From: Synechococcus sp. KORDI-49
GTDB lineage: Bacteria; Cyanobacteriota; Cyanobacteriia; PCC-6307; Cyanobiaceae
Reading direction: 5' to 3'
NCBI RefSeq assembly: GCF_000737575.1
Contig: NZ_CP006270.1
Span: 1,553,163 to 1,617,162 of the forward strand
Length of the DNA: 64,000 bases
The number at the start of each line of letters is the position of its first letter. The first letter of the stretch is position 1. Made by a program: the position numbers and the translations under genes. Positions 50,101 to 60,039 of the stretch are shown here, piece by piece. The notes beneath the pieces are model-generated. The model did no database searches. It was not told the origin of the DNA and saw nothing but the letters and a program-made list of their open reading frames with translations.

Positions 50101-53072
50101 CAGGCGGCGAGAGAAGGAATCTCTGCTGGATGCTGATCGAGAACACGACGCAGATAACGCCCCGTGTGACTGGTCGGATGCTGGGCCACCTCTTCCGGTG
50201 TGCCGGTCACCAGCAATTCCCCGCCACGGTCACCACCCTCGGGGCCAAGGTCGATGATCCAGTCGCTGCAACGGATCACATCGAGATTGTGCTCGATGCA
50301 GATGATCGAATTGCCCTTGTCGACAAGACGCTGCATCACCTCCATCAACTTGTGGACGTCGTAGAAGCTGAGGCCTGTTGTCGGCTCATCAATCAGATAG
50401 AGCGTCTTACCCGTGGCCCTGCGGGACAGTTCGGTGGCGAGCTTCACTCGCTGCGCCTCACCGCCGGACAGTGTCGGGGCCGGCTGTCCGAGCTTCACGT
50501 AACCGAGGCCGACGTCCACCAGCGTCCGCAGTCGGTCCGCTGCCTGAGGAATCGCCTCGAACACCTCCGCAGCCTGCTCAACCGTCATCTGCAGGACATC
50601 AGCAATGGTGTAGCCCTTGTATTTCACCTGCAGGGTTTCACGGTTGAACCGAGCTCCCTTGCACACATCGCACTGCACGTAGACATCGGGGAGGAAATTC
50701 ATCTCGATCACGTTCACGCCCTGTCCGCGGCAGGCTTCACAACGTCCGCCCTTGACGTTGAAGCTGAACTGACCGACCTGATAACCGCGCGCCTTGGCCT
50801 CAACGGTGGCGGCAAAGACCTGGCGGATCGGATCGAAAGCACCGGTGTAAGTGGCCGGATTGGAACGGGGCGTACGGCCGATCGGGGATTGATCGATGAC
50901 AATCACCTTGTCGATCGACTTGATTCCACGCAGCTCACCCAGACCGCTGGGGAACGGCACCTTCAGTCCGAGGCCGTTTTCCAGAGCTGGGTGAAGCAGC
51001 TCGTTCACCAAGGTGCTCTTGCCGCTTCCGCTGACGCCGGTCACCGCCACGAGTCGACCGAGCGGAAATTCAACGGTGAGATTGCGCAGGTTGTTGCGAT
51101 TGCAGTCGATCAGCTGCAGACGACGGTTGCCACCTGTGCGGCGTTCAGCAGGCGTGGGAATGGAACAGCGTCCGCTGAGATAGGCACCTGTCAGGGACTC
51201 TTCACTGGACAGAAGGTTCTCCAGGGAGCCTTCCGCCACGATGTGGCCGCCATGCACTCCGGCACCGGGCCCGATGTCCACGACATGATCCGCTGCCCGG
51301 ATGGTGTCTTCGTCGTGCTCGACGACCACCAGAGTGTTGCCGAGATCGCGAAGGCGCCTGAGCGTGTCCAGAAGCCGATCGTTGTCCCGTTGATGCAGGC
51401 CGATGCTGGGCTCATCCAGGACGTAGAGCACTCCGGTGAGCCCCGCACCGATCTGGGTGGCGAGACGGATGCGCTGAGCCTCTCCCCCTGACAGCGTCAT
51501 CGCCGGACGGTCGAGGCTGAGGTAATCAAGCCCCACATCCAGAAGGAAGCGCAACCGCAGACGGATCTCCCGCAGCACCAGATCGCCGATCTGGATCTGA
51601 CGCGGCGTCAGCAGCGGCTCGGAACCTTCATGGATCCCGACGCCCATCAACTGCTCGATCCTCTCCAGGGTTTCAGCGACGCTGACGGCCGTGAGCTCTG
51701 GAATCCGGAAGGGACCCACCTTCACCGCCAGGGCTTCCGGCCTCAGCCGCTGCCCATGACAGGCCTCACATGGCACCAGCGCCAGGAACTTCTCCAGCTT
51801 CTGGCGCTGAGCCTCACCGCTGGCATCGCGCAACTGGCGTTCCAGGATCGGAAGAATTCCCTCAAACGGACGCGTGTACGCGCCCTTGCCCTTGCGGTAA
51901 CGACTGTCGGCCTGGATCAGGATCGGTTCACGACTGCCATTCAGCAGCACATCCCTCTGCTCATCGGTGAGCTCGTTCCAAGGGGTTTTGATCTCGAATC
52001 CGAAGGCTTCACCGACGGAATAGAGCAGCGAGAAGTAATAGGTGTTGTCCTTTTCAGCCCAGGGAGCAACCGCCGCGTAGACCGGCTGGCTGGGATCGGG
52101 GATGACCCGTTCCACCGTGAACTTGCGGAGGTGGCCGATGCCATGACAAGCCTCACAGGCGCCGTAAGGACTGTTGAACGAGAAGAGTCGAGGTGAGAGT
52201 TCCTCGATCACCGCTCCGTGCACCGGACAGGCGAAATTCTCGGAATAGAGACGCTCGCGATCGACGCCCTCCGGAACCTCCTCTCCTGCCTTGGGAACCA
52301 CTTCCACAAGAGCGAGACCATCACCACGTTTCAGAGCAGTGCGCAGGGAATCGGTGAGCCTCTCCTGCACACCCTCCCTGGCCACCAGACGATCCACCAC
52401 CACCTCGATGTTGTGGCTGTGGTTCTTGTCGAGCTCGATGTTGTCTGACAGCTCACGCACCTCGCCATCGATCCGGACCCGTGCGAACCCCTCCGCTGCC
52501 AGACCGCTGATCAGCTTGGTGTGGGTTCCCTTCTTGCCCCGGACCACCGGTGCCAACAATTGATATCGGGTTCCCTCAGGCAGCAGCAGGATGTGATCGA
52601 CCATCTCGTCGATGCTCTGAGGCCGGATCGAACGCCCGCACTTGGGACAGTGGGGTTCACCGGCACGCCCGAACAGAAGCCGCAGATAGTCCTGAATCTC
52701 GGTGACGGTGCCGACGGTCGAACGGGGGTTGTGACTTGTCGATTTCTGATCGATCGAGATGGCCGGTGACAGACCCTCGATGGCGTCGACATCGGGCTTG
52801 TCCACCTGGCCGAGAAACTGCCTGGCATAGGCGGAAAGACTCTCGACGTAGCGGCGCTGACCCTCCGCAAAGATCGTGTCGAACGCCAGGGAACTCTTGC
52901 CGCTGCCGCTTACACCGGTGAAGACCACCAGTTTGTTGCGGGGGATCGTGACGTCGACGTTTTTGAGGTTGTGCTGTCTGGCCCCCCGTACCCGGATCTC
53001 ATCGTCCTGATCCGTACGGGCGAGGTCCACAGCAGCAGGGCGATTCGCGTTGTTGGCAGCAGATCGCCCCAT
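50100..53072 (-). CDS. uvrA: Excinuclease ABC subunit UvrA
   Basis: Damage-recognition ATPase of nucleotide excision repair. The 990-aa protein has two ABC ATPase halves: Walker A in FTGVSGSGKSSL (about residues 51-62) and again in VTGVSGSGKSTL, with the ABC signatures TLSGGEAQRIRLA and TLSGGEAQRVKLA. Zinc-finger cysteines include CPKCG, CEACHG and the C-terminal CEACRGQG...CDVCKG. It starts at ATG 53072. Upstream of it, in the same direction, lies recN, a second DNA-repair gene. Confidence 0.97.
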   Translation of the reverse strand: MGRSAANNANRPAAVDLARTDQDDEIRVRGARQHNLKNVDVTIPRNKLVVFTGVSGSGKSSLAFDTIFAEGQRRYVESLSAYARQFLGQVDKPDVDAIEGLSPAISIDQKSTSHNPRSTVGTVTEIQDYLRLLFGRAGEPHCPKCGRSIRPQSIDEMVDHILLLPEGTRYQLLAPVVRGKKGTHTKLISGLAAEGFARVRIDGEVRELSDNIELDKNHSHNIEVVVDRLVAREGVQERLTDSLRTALKRGDGLALVEVVPKAGEEVPEGVDRERLYSENFACPVHGAVIEELSPRLFSFNSPYGACEACHGIGHLRKFTVERVIPDPSQPVYAAVAPWAEKDNTYYFSLLYSVGEAFGFEIKTPWNELTDEQRDVLLNGSREPILIQADSRYRKGKGAYTRPFEGILPILERQLRDASGEAQRQKLEKFLALVPCEACHGQRLRPEALAVKVGPFRIPELTAVSVAETLERIEQLMGVGIHEGSEPLLTPRQIQIGDLVLREIRLRLRFLLDVGLDYLSLDRPAMTLSGGEAQRIRLATQIGAGLTGVLYVLDEPSIGLHQRDNDRLLDTLRRLRDLGNTLVVVEHDEDTIRAADHVVDIGPGAGVHGGHIVAEGSLENLLSSEESLTGAYLSGRCSIPTPAERRTGGNRRLQLIDCNRNNLRNLTVEFPLGRLVAVTGVSGSGKSTLVNELLHPALENGLGLKVPFPSGLGELRGIKSIDKVIVIDQSPIGRTPRSNPATYTGAFDPIRQVFAATVEAKARGYQVGQFSFNVKGGRCEACRGQGVNVIEMNFLPDVYVQCDVCKGARFNRETLQVKYKGYTIADVLQMTVEQAAEVFEAIPQAADRLRTLVDVGLGYVKLGQPAPTLSGGEAQRVKLATELSRRATGKTLYLIDEPTTGLSFYDVHKLMEVMQRLVDKGNSIICIEHNLDVIRCSDWIIDLGPEGGDRGGELLVTGTPEEVAQHPTSHTGRYLRRVLDQHPAEIPSLAA

Positions 53073-53117
53073 GACGCCCCGGTGGTAAGCACGAAATCTT
53101 AAGAAGAATTCGAAACT

Positions 53118-54806
53118 TCAGGCAGATTTCTGGTCCAGCAGGCTGGCTGCATAGGCACGGGCCTGATCACCACCGGCCAACTCAGCGAGTTCCAGTTGTC
53201 GCTGCTGAGTGTCCCGCAGGTGGGACACCCGTGAACGGGTGATGCCGTCCTGCACGTCCTTGCTGACGCGGAAATGGTGATCAGCCCCTGCCGCAACCAG
53301 GGGCTGATGGGTCACACAGAACACCTGCCGATGCCGCGCCAGGGAACGGAGCAGCTCCGCCATCGCACCGCTGACCCGGCCACTCACGCCGGAATCGATC
53401 TCATCAAACAACAACGTGCTGGACCCATCCACCGCGGCGAGAGCTGTCTTCAGTGCCAGCAGAAACCGCGACATCTCCCCTCCGGATGCCACCTCTATCA
53501 GCGGTGCGAGGGGCTGTCCGGGATTGGCGGAGAACAGAAAGCGCACGGCATCCGACCCGTGTTCCGTGGGATCGATGGGTAGGAGTTCCACTTCGAAGCG
53601 CACATTCGCCAGTCCCATGGGCGGCAGCAGATCAAGAAGCGAGTTCTGCAGAGACTCGGCAGCCTCCAGCCTCGCCGCACGCAGCAAGGCATTGGCTTGA
53701 TCAAGAGCCAATCGACACCGCTGTTCCCTCTGACGCCATCGCTCCAGATCGGCAGACACCCCCCCCTCCATGAGCTGCTCCCGCAGCTCATCCCGACGGG
53801 TGATCAGGCCAGCCAGATCCAGCCCATGACGCCGCTGCAGCCGCTTGAGCTGTTCGAGCCGCTCCTGAATGCAATCGAGCTGCTCAGGATCACTCTCAAG
53901 AGCCACCCCGTACTGATCCAGAGACCGCAAAAGATCCTCGACCCCTGTCTGGAGATCGAGAGCCCGATCGTGCAGGGGAATCAGCGAGGCATCCATCTGG
54001 CTCATGGCCTGCAGCTCCTGATTCACCGCTGCGAAGTGATCCTGGAGAGACGGAGCCTGATCCGCTCCATCGCGTAGACGGCCGAACACCTCAGCCAGGC
54101 CCTGCTGAAGATGAACCCCGTGAACCAGCCGATCCTGCTCGCGCTGCAGCCGGTCCCACTCATCCGGATCCTCCAGGCAGGCCTGCTCGAGCTGATCCAG
54201 CAGCTGTTCCTGCTCGGCCCGATCCCGTTCCAGGCCCTCCTGCTTGTCTTCAAGGGCCAGCAGGGAAGCCGCAGCCTCACGCCAGAGCTGCCAAGCCGTA
54301 CGAACCTCCTGAAAGCATTCGGCGAGACCAGCCCCACCGAGACGATCAAGCCAACGACGCTGCTGACCGGACCGGGACAGCTGCTGTGTCTGACCCTGAA
54401 CGGTGAGATCGATGAGCAAGGGCCGCAGATCCTGCAACTGCTGCCGGTTGACCGCGACGCCATTCAGGCGTGATCGACTGGTGACCCGCTCGGGCTGCTG
54501 TCGTCGCCATTCCCTGCTGACGATCAGTTCGTCCTGTCCATCGTCAGCGAGTCCTTCGCGGCTCAGCCAGCGACCCACCGGCTCGGTGATTTCAAAACTG
54601 GCTTCGATACGGGAAAGATCACAGCCTGGACGCAGCAATCGCAGACCTGCTGCGCCCTGAGCACCACCAAGAACGGCATCGAGAGCATCGAGAAGAATCG
54701 ATTTACCGGCACCCGTTTCACCTGTGAGCACAGTGAAACCGGCTTGAAAGACAAGCTCGAGGCTGTCGATCAGAGCGATGTTCCGCAGCTGAAGACCGGT
54801 GAGCAC
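53118..54806 (-). CDS. recN: DNA repair protein RecN
   Basis: SMC-like ATPase in double-strand break repair. The 562-aa protein starts at GTG 54806 with AGGAG 6 nt upstream. It has Walker A in LTGETGAGKSIL (about residues 27-38), a long coiled coil in the middle (LEDKQEGLERDRAEQEQLLD), and the C-terminal signature VASGGEMSRFLLALK with Walker B LLFDEIDSGVSG. The frame remains open far upstream to 55217, but that is antisense to the ABC1 kinase. It is divergent from that kinase with 75 bp between. Confidence 0.95.
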   Translation of the reverse strand: MLTGLQLRNIALIDSLELVFQAGFTVLTGETGAGKSILLDALDAVLGGAQGAAGLRLLRPGCDLSRIEASFEITEPVGRWLSREGLADDGQDELIVSREWRRQQPERVTSRSRLNGVAVNRQQLQDLRPLLIDLTVQGQTQQLSRSGQQRRWLDRLGGAGLAECFQEVRTAWQLWREAAASLLALEDKQEGLERDRAEQEQLLDQLEQACLEDPDEWDRLQREQDRLVHGVHLQQGLAEVFGRLRDGADQAPSLQDHFAAVNQELQAMSQMDASLIPLHDRALDLQTGVEDLLRSLDQYGVALESDPEQLDCIQERLEQLKRLQRRHGLDLAGLITRRDELREQLMEGGVSADLERWRQREQRCRLALDQANALLRAARLEAAESLQNSLLDLLPPMGLANVRFEVELLPIDPTEHGSDAVRFLFSANPGQPLAPLIEVASGGEMSRFLLALKTALAAVDGSSTLLFDEIDSGVSGRVSGAMAELLRSLARHRQVFCVTHQPLVAAGADHHFRVSKDVQDGITRSRVSHLRDTQQRQLELAELAGGDQARAYAASLLDQKSA

Positions 54807-54881
54807 AGTCAGCTCCTGTGGTCGTGCTGACCGTAGCGGCGACACGGTTCGTTTAGAAGGGAGTCCCTTCAGACCGGAACC

Positions 54882-56741
54882 ATGGCGCAGGAGCTCGGTG
54901 ACTTCATCGAAGCCGCTGGACTGCTGGAGTACGACCCTGCGGCCATCACACGGATCTATGCAGGCCATCCACAACGGCTGATCCGACGCCTGTGGCAGAC
55001 CCTGGTGCCGATCGGTCTTTTTCTGATCGGAGTGGGCTGGGACTGGTTGTTCCGACGCTTGCAGGACCCTCGGCAGGCCCGTTCCCGCGCCCGGGAGTGC
55101 GCAGCCCTGCTTGTGGATCTGGGACCGGCATTCATCAAGGCAGGACAAGCCCTGTCCACCCGACCGGACATCGTTCCACCCGTTCTGCTGGAGGAGCTCG
55201 CTCAACTGCAGGACCAACTGCCCGGCTTCGACAGTGATCTGGCCATGGCCTGCATCGAGGAGGACCTACAGGCTCCGATCGATGAACTGTTCCTGGAACT
55301 GGAACGGGAACCGATCTCGGCCGCATCCCTCGGACAGGTCCACAGAGGCGTTCTGAACAACGGAGAACGGGTCGCTGTGAAAGTTCAGCGCCCCGGCTTG
55401 CGCGAGCAGATCACACTCGATCTCTACATCGTCCGAAACATCGCCTCCTGGTTGAACAGCAACATCGGACTGATCCGGAGTGATCTGGTCGCCTTGATTG
55501 ATGAGCTCGGCAAGCGGGTGTTTGAGGAAATGGATTACCTCAACGAAGCAGCGAATGCTGAACAGTTCCGTGAACTTCACAGCCACAACCCTCGCATCGC
55601 CGTTCCCCGGATTCATCAGGAGGCAACCAGCCGTCGCGTGCTGACCATGGAATGGATCGACGGAGTCAAGCTCACCAACCTCGAAGCCGTTCGCGACATG
55701 GGTGTCAACCCTGACGACATGGTCGAAGTTGGGGTGAACTGCAGTCTTCAGCAACTGCTGGAGCATGGTTTCTTCCATGCTGATCCCCATCCTGGAAACC
55801 TTCTGGCGCTCGAAGACGGACGACTCTGTTATCTGGACTTCGGGATGATGAGTGAAGTCAGTCGTGAATCAAGAACAGGCTTGATCCAAGCAGTGGTGCA
55901 TCTTGTTAATAGGAATTTCAACAAACTTTCGAAAGATTTTGTTACCCTTGGATTTCTTGCTGAAGATGTCAATCTCGAGCCAATTGTACCCGCCTTTGAA
56001 TCGGTTTTCAGTCAAGCAATAGAGATGGGTGTCAACAGAATGGATTTTAAAAGCGTGACAGACGATATGTCCGGTGTGATGTACAAATTCCCCTTCCGAG
56101 TTCCCCCCTATTACGCGCTGATCATCCGTTCACTCGTCACTCTTGAAGGGATCGCTCTGAGCGTGGACCCCGACTTCAAGATCCTCGGCGCCGCCTATCC
56201 CTACTTCGCTCGCAGGTTGATGGAAGATCCGGATCCTCAGCTGCGACAGAGCCTCAAGGAAATGCTCTTCGATGGAGAGATCTTCCGCTGGACACGCCTC
56301 GAAAACCTGGTCTCCAGTGCTGCCAGTCAGACCGACCTCGACCTGGACACACTCCTCGACCAACTTCTCGACTTCCTGTTCTCGTCGAAGGGTGGTCTGC
56401 TGCGAGAGCAGCTGGTGGATGCCACGGTGCAACGTCTTGACGACTTCGGGTGGCTCACGATGCAGCGCCTGGGCCAACGGCTGCCAAAACGTCTGCAGCC
56501 TCCTGGAATGTCGGCCAACAGGTCGATCCAGAACGATCCGTTGCTCCAGCTCGAACCGATCCGTCAACTGATCGGCGTTCTGCAATCTCTACCGGGGTTC
56601 AGCCCTGATCTGCTGATGAAACGCCTTCCCAGAATCATCAATGAGCCCGACGCACGCCGGATGGGCCTACAGGTGGCGCAGGGTCTGGCCGAACGGGGAG
56701 TTGTCCGCCTCGTGCGAGTCGCCGCTGGAGTTCCCGCTTAG
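54882..56741 (+). CDS. ABC1/AarF-family (UbiB-like) protein kinase
   Basis: A 619-aa atypical kinase associated with quinone metabolism or photosynthetic stress. It has the KxGQ motif (FIKAGQALSTRPD, K86), the Ala-rich ASLGQVH loop, the VAVKVQRPG lysine (K167), catalytic HADPHPGN, and DFG in CYLDFGMM. A C-terminal extension of about 200 residues follows. The section encoding about residues 327-396 (55861-56070) is near 40% GC, with codons unlike the rest of the gene (see findings). Confidence 0.92.
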   Translation: MAQELGDFIEAAGLLEYDPAAITRIYAGHPQRLIRRLWQTLVPIGLFLIGVGWDWLFRRLQDPRQARSRARECAALLVDLGPAFIKAGQALSTRPDIVPPVLLEELAQLQDQLPGFDSDLAMACIEEDLQAPIDELFLELEREPISAASLGQVHRGVLNNGERVAVKVQRPGLREQITLDLYIVRNIASWLNSNIGLIRSDLVALIDELGKRVFEEMDYLNEAANAEQFRELHSHNPRIAVPRIHQEATSRRVLTMEWIDGVKLTNLEAVRDMGVNPDDMVEVGVNCSLQQLLEHGFFHADPHPGNLLALEDGRLCYLDFGMMSEVSRESRTGLIQAVVHLVNRNFNKLSKDFVTLGFLAEDVNLEPIVPAFESVFSQAIEMGVNRMDFKSVTDDMSGVMYKFPFRVPPYYALIIRSLVTLEGIALSVDPDFKILGAAYPYFARRLMEDPDPQLRQSLKEMLFDGEIFRWTRLENLVSSAASQTDLDLDTLLDQLLDFLFSSKGGLLREQLVDATVQRLDDFGWLTMQRLGQRLPKRLQPPGMSANRSIQNDPLLQLEPIRQLIGVLQSLPGFSPDLLMKRLPRIINEPDARRMGLQVAQGLAERGVVRLVRVAAGVPA

Positions 56742-56763
56742 GTTTCGTCAAAACAAAGCAGTG

Positions 56764-57345
56764 ATGGTCAGCCTCCGGAGATGCCGTCGATCCGTGTTCG
56801 GGTTTGTCGCAGCAACCGGTCTCGCAATCGGTTGTCCAACGCCAAAGGCGATGGCCGCAGTGGACATTGCTCTTGTTTCCGGAGGATTCCGACGCTCGAT
56901 TCCCGTGAAGGAAGTCGAGCATCTTGCCGAAACCGGTGAAGCCATCGGTCTGCTGGACGATCTGCTGACGATCTCCGGACAGAAACCCGAGGACGTCGCG
57001 AAATTACTCAATCAGAAACTGGAGCTTCCACTTGTCTTGACCAGCCGGCTGATCAACACCCGGATCGGAGATGCCATCGTCCGTCGTGTCGGCAAGATCA
57101 TTTATCCGATCTATTCGCCGTCTCCTGATGTCAGCGTCCCTGCCATCCGTGCCGGTGTGATCAATGGATTGCAGGAAGACGGCGGCCTGACAGCTGTCAA
57201 TTTCCTGAAGTCGTATCCCAACGAGGTGATGGCTGTGAATCTTCCGGCACTGTTTGCAGTCATTGAGAAAGCACAGTCCATCGCTGGCCTCGTGCAGTTC
57301 TTCTCAGACTCACCGCTGGACGGTCTGAAGGATGGAAAACCCTGA
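56764..57345 (+). CDS. Stand-alone DUF1400-like exported protein
   Basis: A 193-aa protein from ATG 56764. The N-terminal segment FGFVAATGLAIGCPTPKAMA is a signal peptide, with a possible lipobox (LAIGC). The mature part resembles the DUF1400 domain at the N-terminus of the alpha/beta hydrolase at 48595, with comparable helices around EHLAETGEAIGLLDDLLT, KPEDVAKLLNQKLELPLVLT and SRLINTRIGDAIVRRVGKII. No hydrolase domain follows. The longer frame from 56641 overlaps the kinase. It may be a partner or regulator; function unknown. Confidence 0.75.
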   Translation: MVSLRRCRRSVFGFVAATGLAIGCPTPKAMAAVDIALVSGGFRRSIPVKEVEHLAETGEAIGLLDDLLTISGQKPEDVAKLLNQKLELPLVLTSRLINTRIGDAIVRRVGKIIYPIYSPSPDVSVPAIRAGVINGLQEDGGLTAVNFLKSYPNEVMAVNLPALFAVIEKAQSIAGLVQFFSDSPLDGLKDGKP

Positions 57346-57395
57346 GGTCTCTGAGCCCTGACACTTAGATTCCGGCTCAGGTAATCAGCGATCCG

Positions 57396-58502
57396 GTGAC
57401 CTTCGTTCAGAACCTCCGTCGACGATTCGCCGATACGCCGGTGATGCAGGACTGGCCTGGGCTGATCGAGGCTTACCGGGCCTGGTTGCCGGTCAGCAGG
57501 TCGACACCGGTGATCACACTGCGGGAGGGCGCCACACCGCTGATTCCGGTGCCGTCCGTTGCCGAACGCATCGGCAGGGGTGTGACCGTCCATGTCAAGT
57601 ACGACGGCCTGAATCCAACCGGCTCCTTCAAAGACCGCGGCATGACCATGGCCATCAGCAAGGCCAAGGAAGCCGGCTGTGAAGCCGTGATCTGCGCCAG
57701 CACCGGAAATACATCGGCGGCCGCAGCGGCCTATGCCCGTCGGGGAGGCATGCGCGCATTCGTCTTGATTCCTGACGGCTACGTCGCCCAGGGAAAGCTG
57801 GCCCAGGCTCTTGTGTACGGAGCAGAAGTACTGGCGATCCGCGGCAACTTCGACAGAGCCCTCGACATCGTTCGGGAAGCGGCGGAGAAGTACCCCGTGA
57901 CCCTGGTGAATTCCGTCAATCCCTACCGGCTGCAGGGTCAGAAGACCGCTGCTTTCGAGATCGTCGATGCCCTCGGGGAAGCACCCGACTGGTTGTGCAT
58001 CCCGATGGGTAATGCAGGGAACATCACCGCGTACTGGATGGGATTTCAGGAATACCAGCAGGCAGGCCACAGCCGGAAGCTGCCGAGAATGATGGGTTTT
58101 CAGGCCAGTGGATCAGCCCCTCTTGTGCATGGGACAACCGTGAAAGAGCCCGAAACACTCGCCACGGCGATCCGGATCGGAAATCCCGTGAACCGCGACA
58201 AGGCCATCGCAGCCCGTCAGGCGAGCAACGGGGCCTTTCTGGACGTCACCGATGCGGAAATCATTGATGCCTACAAGCTGCTGGGTGGAGAGGAAGGAAT
58301 CTTCTGCGAACCGGCGAGCGCCGCTTCAGTGGCAGGTCTGCTGAAACGACGCGATGAAGTCCCGACAGGAGCCAATGTCGTCTGCGTTCTGACCGGCAAC
58401 GGCCTCAAGGATCCCGACTGCGCGATCAACAACAACGACGCTGCCTTCCACACGGATCTGGATCCTGATCTGGCCACGGTTGCCGACGTGATGGGGTTCT
58501 GA
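57396..58502 (+). CDS. thrC: Threonine synthase ThrC
   Basis: PLP enzyme converting O-phosphohomoserine to threonine. The 368-aa protein has the PLP lysine K79 ([11 protein letters not shown]), [17 protein letters not shown] and the C-terminal [14 protein letters not shown]. The start is GTG 57396. It is of the short bacterial/cyanobacterial type. Followed by a strong terminator and the proposed origin. Confidence 0.95.
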   Translation: MTFVQNLRRRFADTPVMQDWPGLIEAYRAWLPVSRSTPVITLREGATPLIPVPSVAERIGRGVTVHVKYDGLNPTGSFKDRGMTMAISKAKEAGCEAVICASTGNTSAAAAAYARRGGMRAFVLIPDGYVAQGKLAQALVYGAEVLAIRGNFDRALDIVREAAEKYPVTLVNSVNPYRLQGQKTAAFEIVDALGEAPDWLCIPMGNAGNITAYWMGFQEYQQAGHSRKLPRMMGFQASGSAPLVHGTTVKEPETLATAIRIGNPVNRDKAIAARQASNGAFLDVTDAEIIDAYKLLGGEEGIFCEPASAASVAGLLKRRDEVPTGANVVCVLTGNGLKDPDCAINNNDAAFHTDLDPDLATVADVMGF

Positions 58503-58571
58503 AGCGGTAGACAATCGCCAAAGCGCCTGAGGACAACCGCCGAAAACACTCTTCAGAACCTGGGGAAAGAG

Positions 58572-58608
58572 AACCTCTGTTGGAGCGTCCGCTCAACGGA
58601 GGTTTTTT
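58572..58608 (+). terminator. Intrinsic terminator after thrC
   Basis: Arms AACCTCTGTTGGAGCG (58572-58587) and CGCTCAACGGAGGTT (58590-58604) form a long stem with one mismatch and one bulge, followed by TTTTTT. This cleanly ends thrC transcription before the proposed origin. Confidence 0.9.
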
Positions 58609-58880
58609 CACGGCCTGTGAACAAGTGGAAAACCGCTGTTCATCCCACAGGCGTCGAATTGTTCTCACCAGCCATTGAGCTCCAAAACCCCAGACGAAGA
58701 CTGCGATCAATCCGAGATTTCCCCATTCCCACAGCCCCTACGACGGCTGTTTTTCATTTGTTCTTCTTCTTTTTTGAATAGAACAGCCGAAGAGGACGCG
58801 GATGGAATCACGGCATTGCACTTCCCTCAACGCTGTGAAACGGTGGGGCACCTCCACGACACGTTCAGGCCTGCAGCACG
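58605..58880. other. Proposed replication origin (oriC) between thrC and dnaN
   Basis: This gap has no gene I can support. It holds DnaA-box-like 9-mers: TGTGAACAA (58616-58624; its complement TTGTTCACA fits TTNTNCACA) and AGTGGAAAA (58624-58632; complement TTTTCCACT, one mismatch). A T-rich tract (58751-58775) is flanked by GGCTGTT (58745-58751) and AACAGCC (58782-58788), a possible unwinding element. The + strand composition turns G/T-rich to the right of here. dnaN follows directly. The exact origin is inferred. Confidence 0.55.
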
Positions 58881-60038
58881 ATGAAAGTGGTCTGTTCCCA
58901 GTCCGAGCTGAATGCCGCTCTTCAGCTGGTCAGCCGTGCGGTCGCCACGCGACCGACGCATCCGGTGCTGGCCAATGTGCTGCTGACAGCCGATGCCGGC
59001 AGCAATCGCCTCAGCCTCACAGGTTTTGATCTCAACCTCGGCATTCAGACCTCTCTGGCAGCGAGCATCGACAGCAGCGGCGCGATCACCCTTCCGGCCC
59101 GGCTTCTGGGAGAGATCGTCTCCCGCCTCTCAAGCGACAGTCCGATCACCCTGGCCACGGATGACGCCGGGGAACAGGTGGAACTCACCAGCCTGAGTGG
59201 CTCGTATCAGATGCGGGGAATGCCGGCAGACGACTATCCCGATCTGCCGATGGTCGAAAGCGGACAGCCGCTGAAACTGCAGGCATCCGGTCTGGTTCAG
59301 GCCCTCAAAGGCACCCTGTTCGCAAGCAGTGCCGATGAAGCCAAGCAGCTGCTGACAGGAGTCCATCTCCGATTCACCCAAAAGTCCCTCGAGGCGGCGG
59401 CAACCGATGGGCATCGGCTCGCCGTTCTGGAGGTGGACGATGCCCTTCATGATGCTGCTCCCTCTGATGACCCCGAGTCGGAAGGTTTCGCCGTCACTCT
59501 TCCCGCCCGCTCTCTGCGGGAGGTGGAGCGACTGATGGCAGGCTGGCGATCAGAGGAGCCGGTGAGTCTGTTCTGCGATCGCGGGCAGGTGGTGTTCCTG
59601 GCTGCTGATCAGATGGTCACCAGCCGCACGCTGGAAGGCACATATCCCAATTACCGGCAGCTGATTCCGGATGGATTCACGCGGACCATCAGTCTTGATC
59701 GCCGTGCTCTGATCGCCGCCCTGGAGCGGATCGCTGTTCTGGCGGATCAGCACAACAATGTCGTCAAATTCAGTACCCAACCTGATGATGGAGTGGTCCA
59801 GCTCAGTGCTGATGCTCAGGATGTGGGCAGGGGATCCGAGTCGCTTCCAGCCACGTTGACCGGTGATGCCATGCAGATCGCCTTCAACGTTCGCTATCTG
59901 CTGGATGGTCTCAAGGCTCTCGGCACTGATCAGGTGGTTCTTCACTGCAATGCACCGACAACTCCTGCGGTGCTCAAGCCGGAAGGTGAAACTGAGAGCT
60001 TCACCTATCTGGTGATGCCCGTTCAGATCCGTTCCTGA
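58881..60038 (+). CDS. dnaN: DNA polymerase III beta sliding clamp DnaN
   Basis: Ring-shaped processivity clamp. The 385-aa protein has the three-domain layout, beginning MKVVCSQSELNAALQLVSRA, with GVHLRFTQKSLEAAATDGHR in the middle and the C-terminal LVMPVQIRS that ends the clamp's hydrophobic pocket. ATG 58881 gives a normal N-terminus. It lies just downstream of the proposed origin and 1 bp before the PRC-barrel gene. Confidence 0.96.
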   Translation: MKVVCSQSELNAALQLVSRAVATRPTHPVLANVLLTADAGSNRLSLTGFDLNLGIQTSLAASIDSSGAITLPARLLGEIVSRLSSDSPITLATDDAGEQVELTSLSGSYQMRGMPADDYPDLPMVESGQPLKLQASGLVQALKGTLFASSADEAKQLLTGVHLRFTQKSLEAAATDGHRLAVLEVDDALHDAAPSDDPESEGFAVTLPARSLREVERLMAGWRSEEPVSLFCDRGQVVFLAADQMVTSRTLEGTYPNYRQLIPDGFTRTISLDRRALIAALERIAVLADQHNNVVKFSTQPDDGVVQLSADAQDVGRGSESLPATLTGDAMQIAFNVRYLLDGLKALGTDQVVLHCNAPTTPAVLKPEGETESFTYLVMPVQIRS

Positions 60039-60039
60039 C

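Noticed and set aside
58426-58710. 94-aa minus-strand ORF between thrC and dnaN with a hydrophobic N-terminus
   Set aside because: It crosses the thrC terminator and runs into thrC; no ribosome site, and its composition is not coding-like after residue 30. Better read as origin DNA.
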